Assembly (NCBI GenBank): GCA_964017155.1
Contig: OZ024867.1
Coordinates: forward strand, 26,735,109-26,799,108
DNA: 64,000 nt
DNA from: Oasisia sp. SBJ-2009
Taxonomy: Eukaryota; Annelida; Polychaeta; Sabellida; Siboglinidae
Direction: 5' to 3'
Positions 33,025-43,800 of the stretch are shown here, in pieces. The stretch's first letter is position 1. The number at the start of each line of letters is the position of its first letter. The notes beneath the pieces were generated by a model. That model searched no databases, was not told where the DNA came from, and was given only the letters and a program-made list of their open reading frames with translations. Both the position numbers and the translations under genes were made by a program.

Positions 33025-33723
33025 CCTGGTACCATCCATATGTCCACTTTGAAGTAATCAGCCTGGTACCATCCATATGTCCACTTTGAAGTAATCAGCC
33101 TGGTTACCATCCATATGTCCACTTTGAAGTAATCAGCCTGGTACCATCGATATGTCCACTTTGAAGTAATCAGCCTGGTACCATCCATTTGTCCACTTTG
33201 AAGTAATCAGCCTGGTACCATCCATACGTCCACTTTGAAGTAACCAGCCTGGTACCATCCATATGTCCACTTTGAAGTAATCAGCCTGGTTACCATCCAT
33301 ATGTCCACTTTGAAGTAATCAGCCTGGTACCATCGATATGTCCACTTTGAAGTAATCAGCCTGGTACCATCCATTTGTCCACTTTGAAGTAATCAGCCTG
33401 GTACCATCCATACGTCCACTTTGAAGTAACCAGCCTGGTACCATCCATATGTCCACTTTGAAGTAATCAGCCTGGTACCATCCATATGTCCACTTTGAAG
33501 TAACCAGCCTGATGGCATCCATATGTCCACTTTGAAGTAACCAGCCTGGTACCATCCATATGTCCACTTTGAAGTAACCAGCCTGTTTCCATCCATATGT
33601 CCACTTTGAAGTAATCAGCCTGGTACCATCCATATGTCCACTTTGAAGTAACCAGCCTGGTACCATCCATATGTCCACTTTGAAGTAACCAGCCTTGTAC
33701 CATCCATATACCCACTTGTAAGT
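33025..33723 (+). repeat. 37-bp minisatellite, 19 units with higher-order duplication
   Basis: Each unit starts CCTGGTACCATCCATATG and continues TCCACTTTGAAGTAATCAG. Variants in the CATATG, ATCGATATG, CATTTG and CATACG positions and in AATCAG versus AACCAG label the units. Five consecutive units (33099-33284, 186 bp, the first being 38 bp with GGTTACC) are repeated in the same variant order at 33285-33470. The final unit degenerates. There are no spacers, so this is not a CRISPR array. Overlapping minus frames (VTSKWTYGWYQADYF) are repeat artefacts. Confidence 0.95.
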
Positions 33724-34925
33724 AACTCTCAATACACACTACAGTCGGACTGTCACCTTGTTCTGTCGATCTGCTGCTCAGGATTTCTGGGAAAGGTGGC
33801 ACTGCAGCTGCGGGCAAAATAGCTCAGTGGCCACCTCTGTGTTGATAGAAAGCCTCTTGTTTCAGCGACTGCCGTAAGGGGTCACATGTCCGTCGTTCAT
33901 GTTATCCAACAAATTGTCACGAGGACTGATGAATATCGCATGGATATTTCCAAGGACCAAGAAAACAGGTCATGTTAAAGGTCACAAACTGTGGATCTGC
34001 CACGCCACCTGGTGAGTATATTGTAATCTCCATCTGCCAGTATGTTGTGAAAATCGAGTTTTTAAACATGAAGTCCAGAATAGTGATTTGTGTTTTATCC
34101 AAAAAGTAACCGAACTGCAGTAAAATATCTTGGAATCAAGCGACATTGCACGTCTGCTACTGTATTGAGTTGGCTCATTATTGTCTGCAATTTGAAGATA
34201 CAGGTCTCTAAAGTCTTGATTTGGTTCCATCTATGTTCCAGCAAGTCCACAGACAGTGGATAACAATATGAGCCTTATTTGCAGTGCATATGTAATTGCA
34301 TTAGAACTACGGTATGATCTAAACACACAAGAGTGCACACAAAGGTAAAACTGAGGTCACCATTAAAACCAGATGTTGACAATTTTCGCTGTCTTGTGCC
34401 GTCATAAGGATTTATCCAACCACCAGTCCATATTTATCTTGGCTGCTTGGAAAGAATGACATTGCATGGATGGGTGATTCTGTGTTCTGTCATGTTGTCA
34501 GTGTGGCGAAGACCGTTAGAATAAAGTCATCCACAGTCATGTTGTCACAATGTCACCATGTCACTGGTGACACATTGTGCTGAAACAACACAAACATAAT
34601 ATTATTGATCGTGCACAAATGTGCTTTTTGACAAATGACAAACCAACTTAGGGTTGATCTCAAAAGTTGGCCTACTCCCCAGAAACATTATGGTTTTAGT
34701 GTTGGTTTAAATCACCTTCAATATATTTAATATATTTCTCTCACAAGATGGCACCACAGTACAACTGCTTTCCCACTGATATAGTTGTACTCATAATTAA
34801 ACAACAACAAAACACCAGGCTTTTGTGCAGAATAACATTTTTGCCAGTCCAAAACATTGTGGTTGTTGGGTGTTAACATGCCCACAGGTATGCATGCAAA
34901 CCTTGGTTTGGGCAACATTTCTATG
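33724..34925. other. Unassigned, moderately AT-rich sequence
   Basis: No recognised family on either strand. A short minus-strand stretch near 34000-34060 superficially resembles endonuclease-type motifs but has stops in every frame. Confidence 0.4.
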
Positions 34926-35682
34926 CCTATTTTATGGTAATAGGTAATTTTAGTTTATTATGTAGACATGTATTTTTATTATTTATTATAAATATTACCG
35001 GTGGGTAGCATTCTCCTTATTGCATATTTGTTAATGCTCAGTATGATGTGAAGTACTTACCACAAACAATTATGGATTTGGCTCTAGATATGAAATAAAA
35101 TATTATAATTACATTATAATAAAACTTATAATTTTCTGAAGATCATATTATCGATAATAATGAATTATTATTATATTACGTAAATTAATTAAACTATTTT
35201 GCACATGCAAATGCAGTACTTAAGCAAAGTGTACATATTCGCATGCATGCACAAACCTGCCGCCTAACGGTATTTTATGTATTAAAGCTAACTTGTATAG
35301 CGATTTTACAATAACCGGCGTGTCGCCAAAGAGGTTGAGTTGCCGTTGAGATCTGCGCGTTTGTTTTATGAATTTTCTTTGTTAGAGGAATACGTTTATG
35401 TATGTAAGTTATGTGAGAAGTTTGGCGGCTGTTGGTGGTCGTTTCCATAGTTAATCCAGAAAGTAAACGATAGTATGCACAGTTCATGCCGACCAAGTCG
35501 ACTGTACACTACGCCATTCTGACATTGATAAAATGGTGTAGTCCATAGATTTTTGATGGCCATGTGTCAAAATTGTTTTTCTGGTAAACCGATGATATTA
35601 AAAATATGATTGCTGTTGGAAGTTGTTACTTTTTTAACTCTACCAGGCCCATATCACCAAAGCATTGACTTTTGTTTCCCTT
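34926..35682 (-). mobile_element. TTAA element, copy 3: left half in inverted orientation
   Basis: Read on the minus strand, 35682 back to about 35470 matches the left flank of copy 2 (AGGGAAACAAAAGTCAATG, GTAACAACTTCCAACAGCAA, GTTTACCAGAAAAAC, ACGCCATTTTA-type and CATGAACTGTGCATAC blocks). Then 35460-35150 matches the left arm and 35100-34930 the interior with the GCC-AAATCCATAATTGTTTG motif. The terminal tetranucleotide is TTAC rather than TTAA. The second half of the element is missing beyond about 34926. Confidence 0.7.
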
Positions 35683-36461
35683 TACATCCCAGTGGCCCTG
35701 TTGTTTTATGATGACCATGTCAGAGGACTAGGCAGCCTCTTTCAGCTCATATTCCTGCCTGCTCAAACTGATATCAGCCTTTCTAAATGACAGGTGGACA
35801 TATACCTAGATAAGGCTACGTGTTCCCTACGATGTCATGACCAGTGTTTCTAGTACATTGGAATATCGAACAATAATTCACTTTGATGTTCATTTCGCCC
35901 CAAAACTTATTATCCTATGTAAATACGAATGCAACAAAAGGGTCAGTCTAATGCCAATATGTGTTCTCTGCCGTCACAACTGGGCATCCAGAAAGCGGTA
36001 CAAAAAATATGCATAAAAAGTCCACTGGCATAGCACGAAATGTGGAATTTCAAATTCATTGATTTTTTAATTGTTTATTGCTGTGTGGACATGGAGCTAT
36101 ACAGCAGCATGTATTAAAATATTGATACAAGCAATAGGTGTTTTTATTTCCTTTAACTGCTCTGCTTAAATTGTTAACTAGTGGTAAGTGCTAAATGGGT
36201 GTTAGTTATAATTTCAGACTGTCATGGACAAGTTCTAAGCAATGTTCAGAGTTCATGAGAAGGAGTCAGCTGCATAACCAGACCGAGCAGTTTATCATGA
36301 CTGATACACCTTTGGTCTGATAAGAGAAAAAGAAATACCTTCTGCAAACTGTTGTGTTGGAACCATCATCAATCTTTTGCATTATTGTTTATTTTTAAGA
36401 TTATAGGATTAAATTCCTGAATACATAGTTCAATTGAGGCATGGTTGTTGTTTTGGAGGAA
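35683..36461. other. Spacer, nothing recognised
   Basis: AT-rich, no coding frame of note. Confidence 0.4.
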
Positions 36462-37269
36462 CAGTGGTACCTGTCTTCAGCGGCCCCCGAGATGAGCGGC
36501 CACCTACGATGTACGGACACTTTTCCGAGGTCCCGATTGATTTTCAACGGATATGTCCCTTAGATCAGCGGACACCTACTGAACGCGGCCGTGGACAATT
36601 TTATTTTATTATTATTCCACTGATAAAGCGGACAGTCATACCGATTTGGTTTTTTTTCTTCAAAATAAACAAAATTTTATTGTTGTAAACGATATTATTT
36701 TTAAAGATGGCGTCGCACATTTTGTAAAGATATCTTGCACTGCACAGTGCATGCTGGGAGTGTTGTTTTTGTCGAATCACAAGAGACCGCGAGCAACCCG
36801 AGCGAGTTCAACCCACAGCTGTTTTTACATTCCGTTTTACATTTTGTTCGAAAAGCACGCGTATCTAGCGATGGCAAGCGAAGGGAAGAGACAAGTGTTG
36901 AGTTGTGGACTATGCAACACACACTGGAAATGCAGCCATGCTGGATGCCGTCACGACAGTGCAGGGTCTTGTCCAAGAACACTGCATTAAGCAGGCAACC
37001 TTCGCAAAGCAGAAGTCAATCATAGACTTTTTCACTGCGAAGTGAGATGTGGAGACATTGTGGCCAAGGAAATAGTTTACTGACTTCTTGATTTTTCAGT
37101 ACTATGTATGTATATATGTTATGGGTATTGGTGTGGTGGAGGTTAATAAAGATTGTAAATATGTTCAAAAAAAATTGTCTGTAATTCTTGTCCCTCTGAT
37201 GAGGACACCTGCGATGTACGGACACTTTTGCTCGGTCCCACAGGTGTCCCTAAAAGACAGGTACCACTG
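36462..37269 (+). mobile_element. Tigger/pogo-like transposon, internally deleted
   Basis: The termini CAGTGGTACCTGTCTT (36462) and AAGACAGGTACCACTG (ends 37269) are inverted repeats of the CAGTGG type typical of Tigger/pogo elements. TA follows the right end, while the left flank reads AA, so the TA duplication is only half preserved. Subterminal GCGGACACCT and ACGATGTACGGACACTTTT motifs occur near both ends. Inside, a start-like MASEGKRQVLS (36871) and a C-terminal transposase piece survive. The middle of the transposase is deleted, giving an 808-bp derivative. Confidence 0.82.
36871..37045 (+). pseudogene. Tigger-type transposase remnant: extreme N and C termini
   Basis: ATG at 36871 gives MASEGKRQVLS, like the basic opening of pogo/Tigger transposases before the CENP-B-type helix-turn-helix. 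After the deletion junction (about 36905-36930), a different frame reads AAMLDAVTTVQGLVQEHCIK and then QATFAKQKSIIDFFTAK with a stop at 37043-37045. The closing acidic-helix and SIIDFF tail (often a PIP-box-like IxxFF) is the normal C-terminus of this transposase group. The DNA-binding and DDD catalytic parts are missing, and the two pieces are out of frame. Confidence 0.68.
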
Positions 37270-37271
37270 TA

Positions 37272-38751
37272 TGTAGTACTGTGATAAAACAGTTACAACT
37301 GCGTAATACAAACAAATATTAGTTTGCAATTTTTGTAAGTAGACCAAATCTTATCATTACAGTTTTAGGTGTGTTCTTACGATTTTTATAGCACTGTCCC
37401 ATTGTTAGGAATGCTCAATTTTAACAGTACATTTCAGCTCCTCACAAACTTGTTCACTGAAACACCAATCTCGATTCATCAAGCACTTGGAAGTATTCAG
37501 CCATGCTGCAATTAATTCAAACAGCCTGACCTACCAGTATTTACATCCTGGTAGTGATTGAACGAAGCCACTGACATTGTGAAATACAACAATGACAATT
37601 AAACACCACATGCAGTTGACTGTCTTAGCCTAGGTGTAGCCTAGTTTTTTAACCATTGACACGGTCCACGGCAGTAGGTGTGCCCGGCCCTGGGAAGCTG
37701 CGAGACGAGAGTGACTCTGAGATCTGTGACAGCGTCTGCTGGTCTTGCTGTAGGACTACAGCCTACAGCGATGTGGCTGCGTATATCGAGAGGACAGAGG
37801 TTAGAGTTGTGTTTTGATGTATCCAGTACATCGCGGTTTGTTTACGTCACAAGCAAGTGTGAGCGGGATCCCCGCCAAGCTTGGCCTTTTTGACAATTTT
37901 GTCCAACAATGGTCAATCATCAATGTCATAATGTCAATGCCAATGGCAATGCCAATGGTAATTATACATAAATAATCATGTCAACGTTGACTAGATAGTA
38001 GATAACGGTTAATATGTTTACGAAGTAATTCACTACTGCGATATGACATGTCCTAGAGCAAATACATGTGATACTTTAGCGACTTTCCCTTAGGTTTCCG
38101 TAATTAAGACAATCTTCTGAAACCAGAATTCCAACAGAATATAATGACGAAAAGCACGTGTTAGGCAGCCATTTTTTGATCGCTTGATCATCATCAAGTT
38201 GATGTCGGCGTGCCGTTTGCAACCTGGATACATCAGTTTAGACTTTAGATGGGGAAATTTAGTTTTTGCCGCATTTGCAACGCCGTTCAGCAACACATCT
38301 CCAATACGCACTCATACATGACAACATTTGTTATATTTAATATGGTACCTGTATCCCGGGCTTGGTTCAAGCTATAACTTACGAGTAATCCACATTCCAT
38401 GAGCTCTGTCACTGTCAATGGCGACGGCGTCAATGCTAGGCAGACGACACGTTGGCCTTGGGTACGTGGACAGTTCATTATTGATCGGTTATAAATGTGA
38501 CATTGGCTGTGCATAAAGATGCATATAAAAACGTTTCACTGCGCACTATTTCCGTACATACATGAACGCTCCATATTTCGTGATTTTGTTCCGTATGCAA
38601 ATCAGCGGTTCGTGTATGTGAGGAGAATGTTGTAATTGATCGGCGCGACGGATGTATTTCTTCTCCCATTTTAACCAAAAACTTCAATATTTTGAAGATT
38701 ATTGTTGGTATTGGCAGGAGATGCGCTTCGCAGTAGAAATATAAGAGAAAA
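37272..38751. other. Unassigned sequence
   Basis: A 71-codon frame at 37678-37893 lies in a GC-richer patch. Several minus-strand frames of 69-75 codons occur at 38090-38687. None is recognisable. A short TCAATG/CCAATGG repeat (TCAATGCCAATGGCAATGCC) is at about 37930-37957. Confidence 0.4.
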
Positions 38752-38886
38752 ATGGAAGAACATTGTTTGCTGCTGAATAAAAATGAATTTGACGTGCATG
38801 ATGTGAAGGAAGTCGATGTGGAAGGGATAAGGCCAAGGCAATTGCAAGTTTATTTACCGGGCTCAGAAATTGGGCAGCGACGCTAA
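38752..38886 (+). CDS. Small unrecognised ORF, 44 codons
   Basis: An ATG frame with acidic composition, starting MEEHCLLLNKNEFDVHDVKE and ending GSEIGQRR. Codons look ordinary and the start context GAAAAATGG is favourable, but nothing else supports a gene. It could be a first exon, a transposon fragment or chance. Confidence 0.2.
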   Translation: MEEHCLLLNKNEFDVHDVKEVDVEGIRPRQLQVYLPGSEIGQRR

Positions 38887-39536
38887 CCTTGAAACAGCCA
38901 AGCCTATCCTCGCGTAGCGACTGGCGAAGTTAAAAGCTATAATTGTATAGCTCGACTCCGCTCACACCTGGGCCACTGTTTGCAGAGACGATCAGCCAGG
39001 GAGTATTAGCGCAGTGAGGATGTTGAGGTGTGCCCAAATGTGTTCAAATGTGCGCTATCATATTGGTATATACGAAGTGGAATATTCTGCCGTATCACAA
39101 ATAGCACCGTTTTAACACAATATTTTGCTACTGAAATGTTTGATTTTGCTAGCTAGTACAGCTGTTGCTGTGAACAGGCAACTGAACGCCAGCTGTTACC
39201 TTCTTGATATTCATTGCGACCACAAACCATAGGCCTGCCAGTAATTAATACTGGCCACCTATGGGTCCCTTTCCTTAGAAGTGATGTTTAAAACCAAAGA
39301 GGCTTTACGATAACTTTCGGGGTATGTTCGTGTGACAGCAAACTCTGATATTTTGTATACAAAAAAGTGTGTTGACTTAGCCTTAAGTTATGCCTTTACT
39401 CTTGGCGAACATTCACTAATGGAAAATAAATGGTGCTGTTATTCGCCATAATTACAATTGCGTTTTGTAGTATCACTAAACATATTGTTCTACCGGTCCA
39501 TTGTTACTTAACAATGACAATATAAAGACACAAACA
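38887..39536. other. Spacer, nothing recognised
   Basis: No coding frame or repeat I can name. Confidence 0.4.
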
Positions 39537-39581
39537 GACGCACGCAGCACGCACGCGCGCGCGCGCACACACACACGCACG

Positions 39582-39623
<42 letters not shown>
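39537..39623. repeat. (CA)n/(CG)n alternating purine-pyrimidine tract
   Basis: GCACGC and CGCGCG units pass into about 27 CA dinucleotides. It is an ordinary microsatellite and a good Z-DNA former. It lies 1.2 kb before the satellite and shares its ACGC wording. Confidence 0.95.
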
Positions 39624-39984
39624 AAAACATGTAATACCATTTGAAACCCCAAGTTGACGTAGACATGCATAAATCCAAAGTCAAATGTCTTAACTGATAA
39701 TGAAATCAGTCACTCCCAGGTTCTAGCAGAAGTGATGGGATGTCAGTATGCTAATTTAACGAATTTTCCTGGACACTTATCTCAGTTCATAAAATAGATG
39801 GTGCGATAATTTCAGGAAACGATCTGAAAATATTTGTTGGTTATGAAGATACGTTAAAAAGACGTATGTAGGGAAATGACATGGAGTCTCATCTCGCATT
39901 TATACAAAATTTTAATACACACATTCGGGCATGCACATTGCACAAACACACGCAATCTCTTGAACAAACGCATGTAAAGGTAAA

Positions 39985-40120
39985 GGTAAGTTCTTTCATA
40001 GCGCAGTATCCAGTCCTTATGACTGCAAATGCGCTTCACATTTTACGACCATGGCAGATATGTTCAAGTAATGATCTTTCAACTGCGCTGGGAAACATTC
40101 AGCCATATATAGAATATATT
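39985..40120 (+). repeat. Dispersed repeat, first of a diverged pair
   Basis: GGTAAGTTCTTTCATAGCGC is followed by AGTATCCAGT, GCGCTTCACA-, a CATGGCAGA block and AACATTCAGCCA. The same series occurs at 40539-40675. It resembles the 3' part of a SINE-like or short interspersed sequence. Confidence 0.6.
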
Positions 40121-40538
40121 CTTCCTGTAATCTACACTGAGTCTTGCAAACATTCTGCCCGTTGAGATGTGTATATGAACTTCGCAGACTGATAGCTCAC
40201 AGGGGATCCTCATCCAGTCGTTATACTCAACACCACGAAATCCGAAAAAAACACCAGGTCGATTAGTTCGGCGACAGGTGAGCAATTTCAGCTCCAAATG
40301 TTTTCATCAGAATAGCGTATCCCAATCACCGTTTGAAGCTCTCACCGCATACACTCACCGCATACACATCCCGACCAGGACATTTGTGTGTTTTGGTGGT
40401 CGCCATGAACAGGCACTAAATGCATTACCTCCACCGCAGCGACGCCGTCTTGTCTCCCGATTTTAAAATATGACGAGCGAGAAACTGTAAACGGCACCGC
40501 GAAAAATGTCAACACACCCCAGTCCGATAGGCAACCTA

Positions 40539-40675
40539 GGTAAGTTCTTTTAAATTATAGCGCAGTATGTACAGTTCTTTGGAATGCCAAAGCGCTCTAC
40601 ACTTTTCTTCCCTGGCAGACCTGTTCCATCAAGCACTATCTCAACTTGGCTAGAAAACATTCAGCCACGCACAAA
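40539..40675 (+). repeat. Dispersed repeat, second of a diverged pair
   Basis: GGTAAGTTCTTTTAAATTATAGCGCAGTATG, then AAAGCGCTCTACAC, CCTGGCAGACCTGTTC and AAACATTCAGCCA, in the same order as 39985-40120. It ends 155 bp before the satellite begins. Confidence 0.6.
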
Positions 40676-40829
40676 TTAATGCGCGAAGGCTGCTCATACA
40701 CATAAACACCACTGACTACACCACTGTGAACAACAGCAATGTAGGATGAAATTGTTGGCATCCCAGTTCCCCAAAACTCTACTTTAACCGGTAGAAGATA
40801 AGTGTTGTAAAACGATAAATACACGCAAG

Positions 40830-43800
40830 AACGCGCACGCGAACGCGCACGCGAACGCGCACGCGAACGCGCACGCGAACGCGCACGCGAACGCGCACGC
40901 GAACGCGCACGCGAACGCGCACGCGAACGCGCACGCGAACGCGCACGCGAACGCGCACGCGAACGCGCACGCGAACGCGCACGCGAACGCGCACGCGAAC
41001 GCGCACGCGAACGCGCACGCGAACGCGCACGCGAACGCGAACGCGAACGCGAACGCGCACGCGAACGCGCACGCGAACGCGCACGCGAACGCGCACGCGA
41101 ACGCGCACGCGAACGCGCACGCGAACGCGCACGCGAACGCGCACGCGAACGCGCACGCGAACGCGAACGCGCACGCGAACGCGCACGCGAACGCGCACGC
41201 GAACGCGCACGCGAACGCGCACGCGAACGCGAACGCGCACGCGAACGCGCACGCGAACGCGCACGCGAACGCGCACGCGAACGCGCACGCGAACGCGCAC
41301 GCGAACGCGCACGCGAACGCGAACGCGCACGCGAACGCGAACGCGCACGCGAACGCGCACGCGAACGCGCACCCGAACGCGCACGCGAACGCGCACGCGA
41401 ACGCGCACGCGAACGCGCACGCGAACGCGCACGCGAACGCGCACGCGAACGCGCACGCGAACGCGCACGCGAACGCGCACGCGAACGCGCACGCGAACGC
41501 GCACGCGAACTCGCACGCGAACGCGCACGCGAACGCGCACGCGAACGCGCACGCGAAGGCGCACGCGAACGCGCACGCGAACGCGCACGCGAACGCGCAC
41601 GCGCACGCGAACGCGAACGCGAACGCGCACGCGAACGCGCACGCGAACGCGCACGCGAACGCGCACGCGAACGCGCACGCGAACGCGCACGCGAACGCGC
41701 ACGCGAACGCGCACGCGAACGCGCACGCGAACGCGCACGCGAACTCGCACGCGAACGCGCACGCGAACGCGCACGCGAACGCGCACGCGAACGCGCACGC
41801 GAACGCGCACGCGAACGCGCACGCGAACGCGAACGCGAACGCGAACGCGAACGCGCACGCGAACGCGCACGCGAACGCGAACGCGCACGCGAACGCGCAC
41901 GCGAACGCGCACGCGAACGCGCACGCGAACGCGCACGCGCACGCGAACGCGAACGCGAACGCGAACGCGCACGCGAACGCGAACGCGAACGCGCACGCGA
42001 ACGCGAACGCGCACGCGCACGCGAACGCGCACGCGAACGCGAACGCGCACGCGAACGCGCACGCGAACGCGAACGCGAACGCGAACGCGAACGCGAACGC
42101 GAACGCGCACGCGAACGCGCACGCGAACGCGCACGCGAACGCGAACGCGCACGCGAACGCGCACGCGAACGCGAACGCGCACGCGCACGCGCACGCGCAC
42201 GCGAACGCGCACGCGAACGCGCACGCGAACGCGCACGCGCACGCGAACGCGAACGCGAACGCGAACGCGCACGCGCACGCGAACGCGCACGCGAACGCGA
42301 ACGCGCACGCGAACGCGCACGCGAACGCGAACGCGCACGCGAACGCGCACGCGAACGCGCACGCGAACGCGCACGCGAACGCGAACGCGCACGCGAACGC
42401 GCACGCGAACGCGAACGCGCACGCGCACGCGCACGCGCACGCGCACGCGCACGCGCACGCGCACGCGCACGCGAACGCGAACGCGCACGCAAACGCGCAC
42501 GCGAACGCGCACGCGAACGCGCACGCGAACGCGAACGCGCACGCGCACTCGAGCGCGCACGCGACGCGCACGCGTGCGCGAGTGCGAGCGCGAACGCGAA
42601 CGCGAACGCGAACGCGAACGCGAACGCGAACGCGAACGCGAACGCGAACGCGAACGCGAACGCGAACGCGCACGCGAGCGCGAGCGCGCACGCGAACGCG
42701 CACGCGCACGCGAACGCGAACGCGAACGCGAACGCGAACGCGCACAAGAACGCGCACAAGAACGCGCACCAGAACGCGCACGCGAACGCGCACGCGAACG
42801 CGCACGCGAACGCGAACGCGCACGCGAACGCGCACGCGAACGCGCACGCGAACGCGCACGCGAACGCGCACGCGAACGCGCACGCGAACGCGAACGCGCA
42901 CGCGAACGCGCACGCGAACGCGCACGCGCACGCGAACGCGCACGCGAACGCGCACGCGAACGCGCACGCGAACGCGCACGCGAACGCGCACGCGAACGCG
43001 AACGCGCACGCGAACGCGAACGCGCACGCGAACGCGCACGCGAACGCGCACCCGAACGCGCACGCGAACGCGCACGCGAACGCGCACGCGAACGCGCACG
43101 CGAACGCGCACGCGAACGCGCACGCGAACGCGCACGCGAACGCGCACGCGAACGCGCACGCGAACGCGCACGCGAACGCGCACGCGAACGCGCACGCGAA
43201 CGCGCACGCGAACGCGCACGCGAACTCGCACGCGAACGCGCACGCGAACGCGCACGCGAACGCGCACGCGAACGCGCACGCGAACGCGCACGCGAACGCG
43301 CACGCGAACGCGCACGCGAACGCGCACGCGAACGCGCACGCGCACGCGAACGCGAACGCGAACGCGCACGCGAACGCGCACGCGAACGCGCACGCGAACG
43401 CGAACGCGCACGCGAACGCGAACGCGCACGCGAACGCGAACGCGCACGCGAACGCGCACGCGAACGCGCACCCGAACGCGCACGCGAACGCGCACGCGAA
43501 CGCGCACGCGAACGCGCACGCGAACGCGCACGCGAACTCGCACGCGAACGCGCACGCGAACGCGCACGCGAACGCGCACGCGAAGGCGCACGCGAACGCG
43601 CACGCGAACGCGCACGCGAACGCGCACGCGCACGCGAACGCGAACGCGAACGCGCACGCGAACGCGCACGCGAACGCGCACGCGAACGCGCACGCGAACG
43701 CGCACGCGAACGCGCACGCGAACGCGCACGCGAACGCGCACGCGAACGCGCACGCGAACGCGCACGCGAACGCGCACGCGAACTCGCACGCGAACGCGCA

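Noticed and set aside
33025..33723. CRISPR-like array of 37-bp direct repeats
   Set aside because: The units are contiguous with no unique spacers, and the genome is animal. It is a minisatellite.
33917..34230. Minus-strand LINE endonuclease remnant
   Set aside because: Only vague motif resemblance, with stops in all frames and no collinear blocks.
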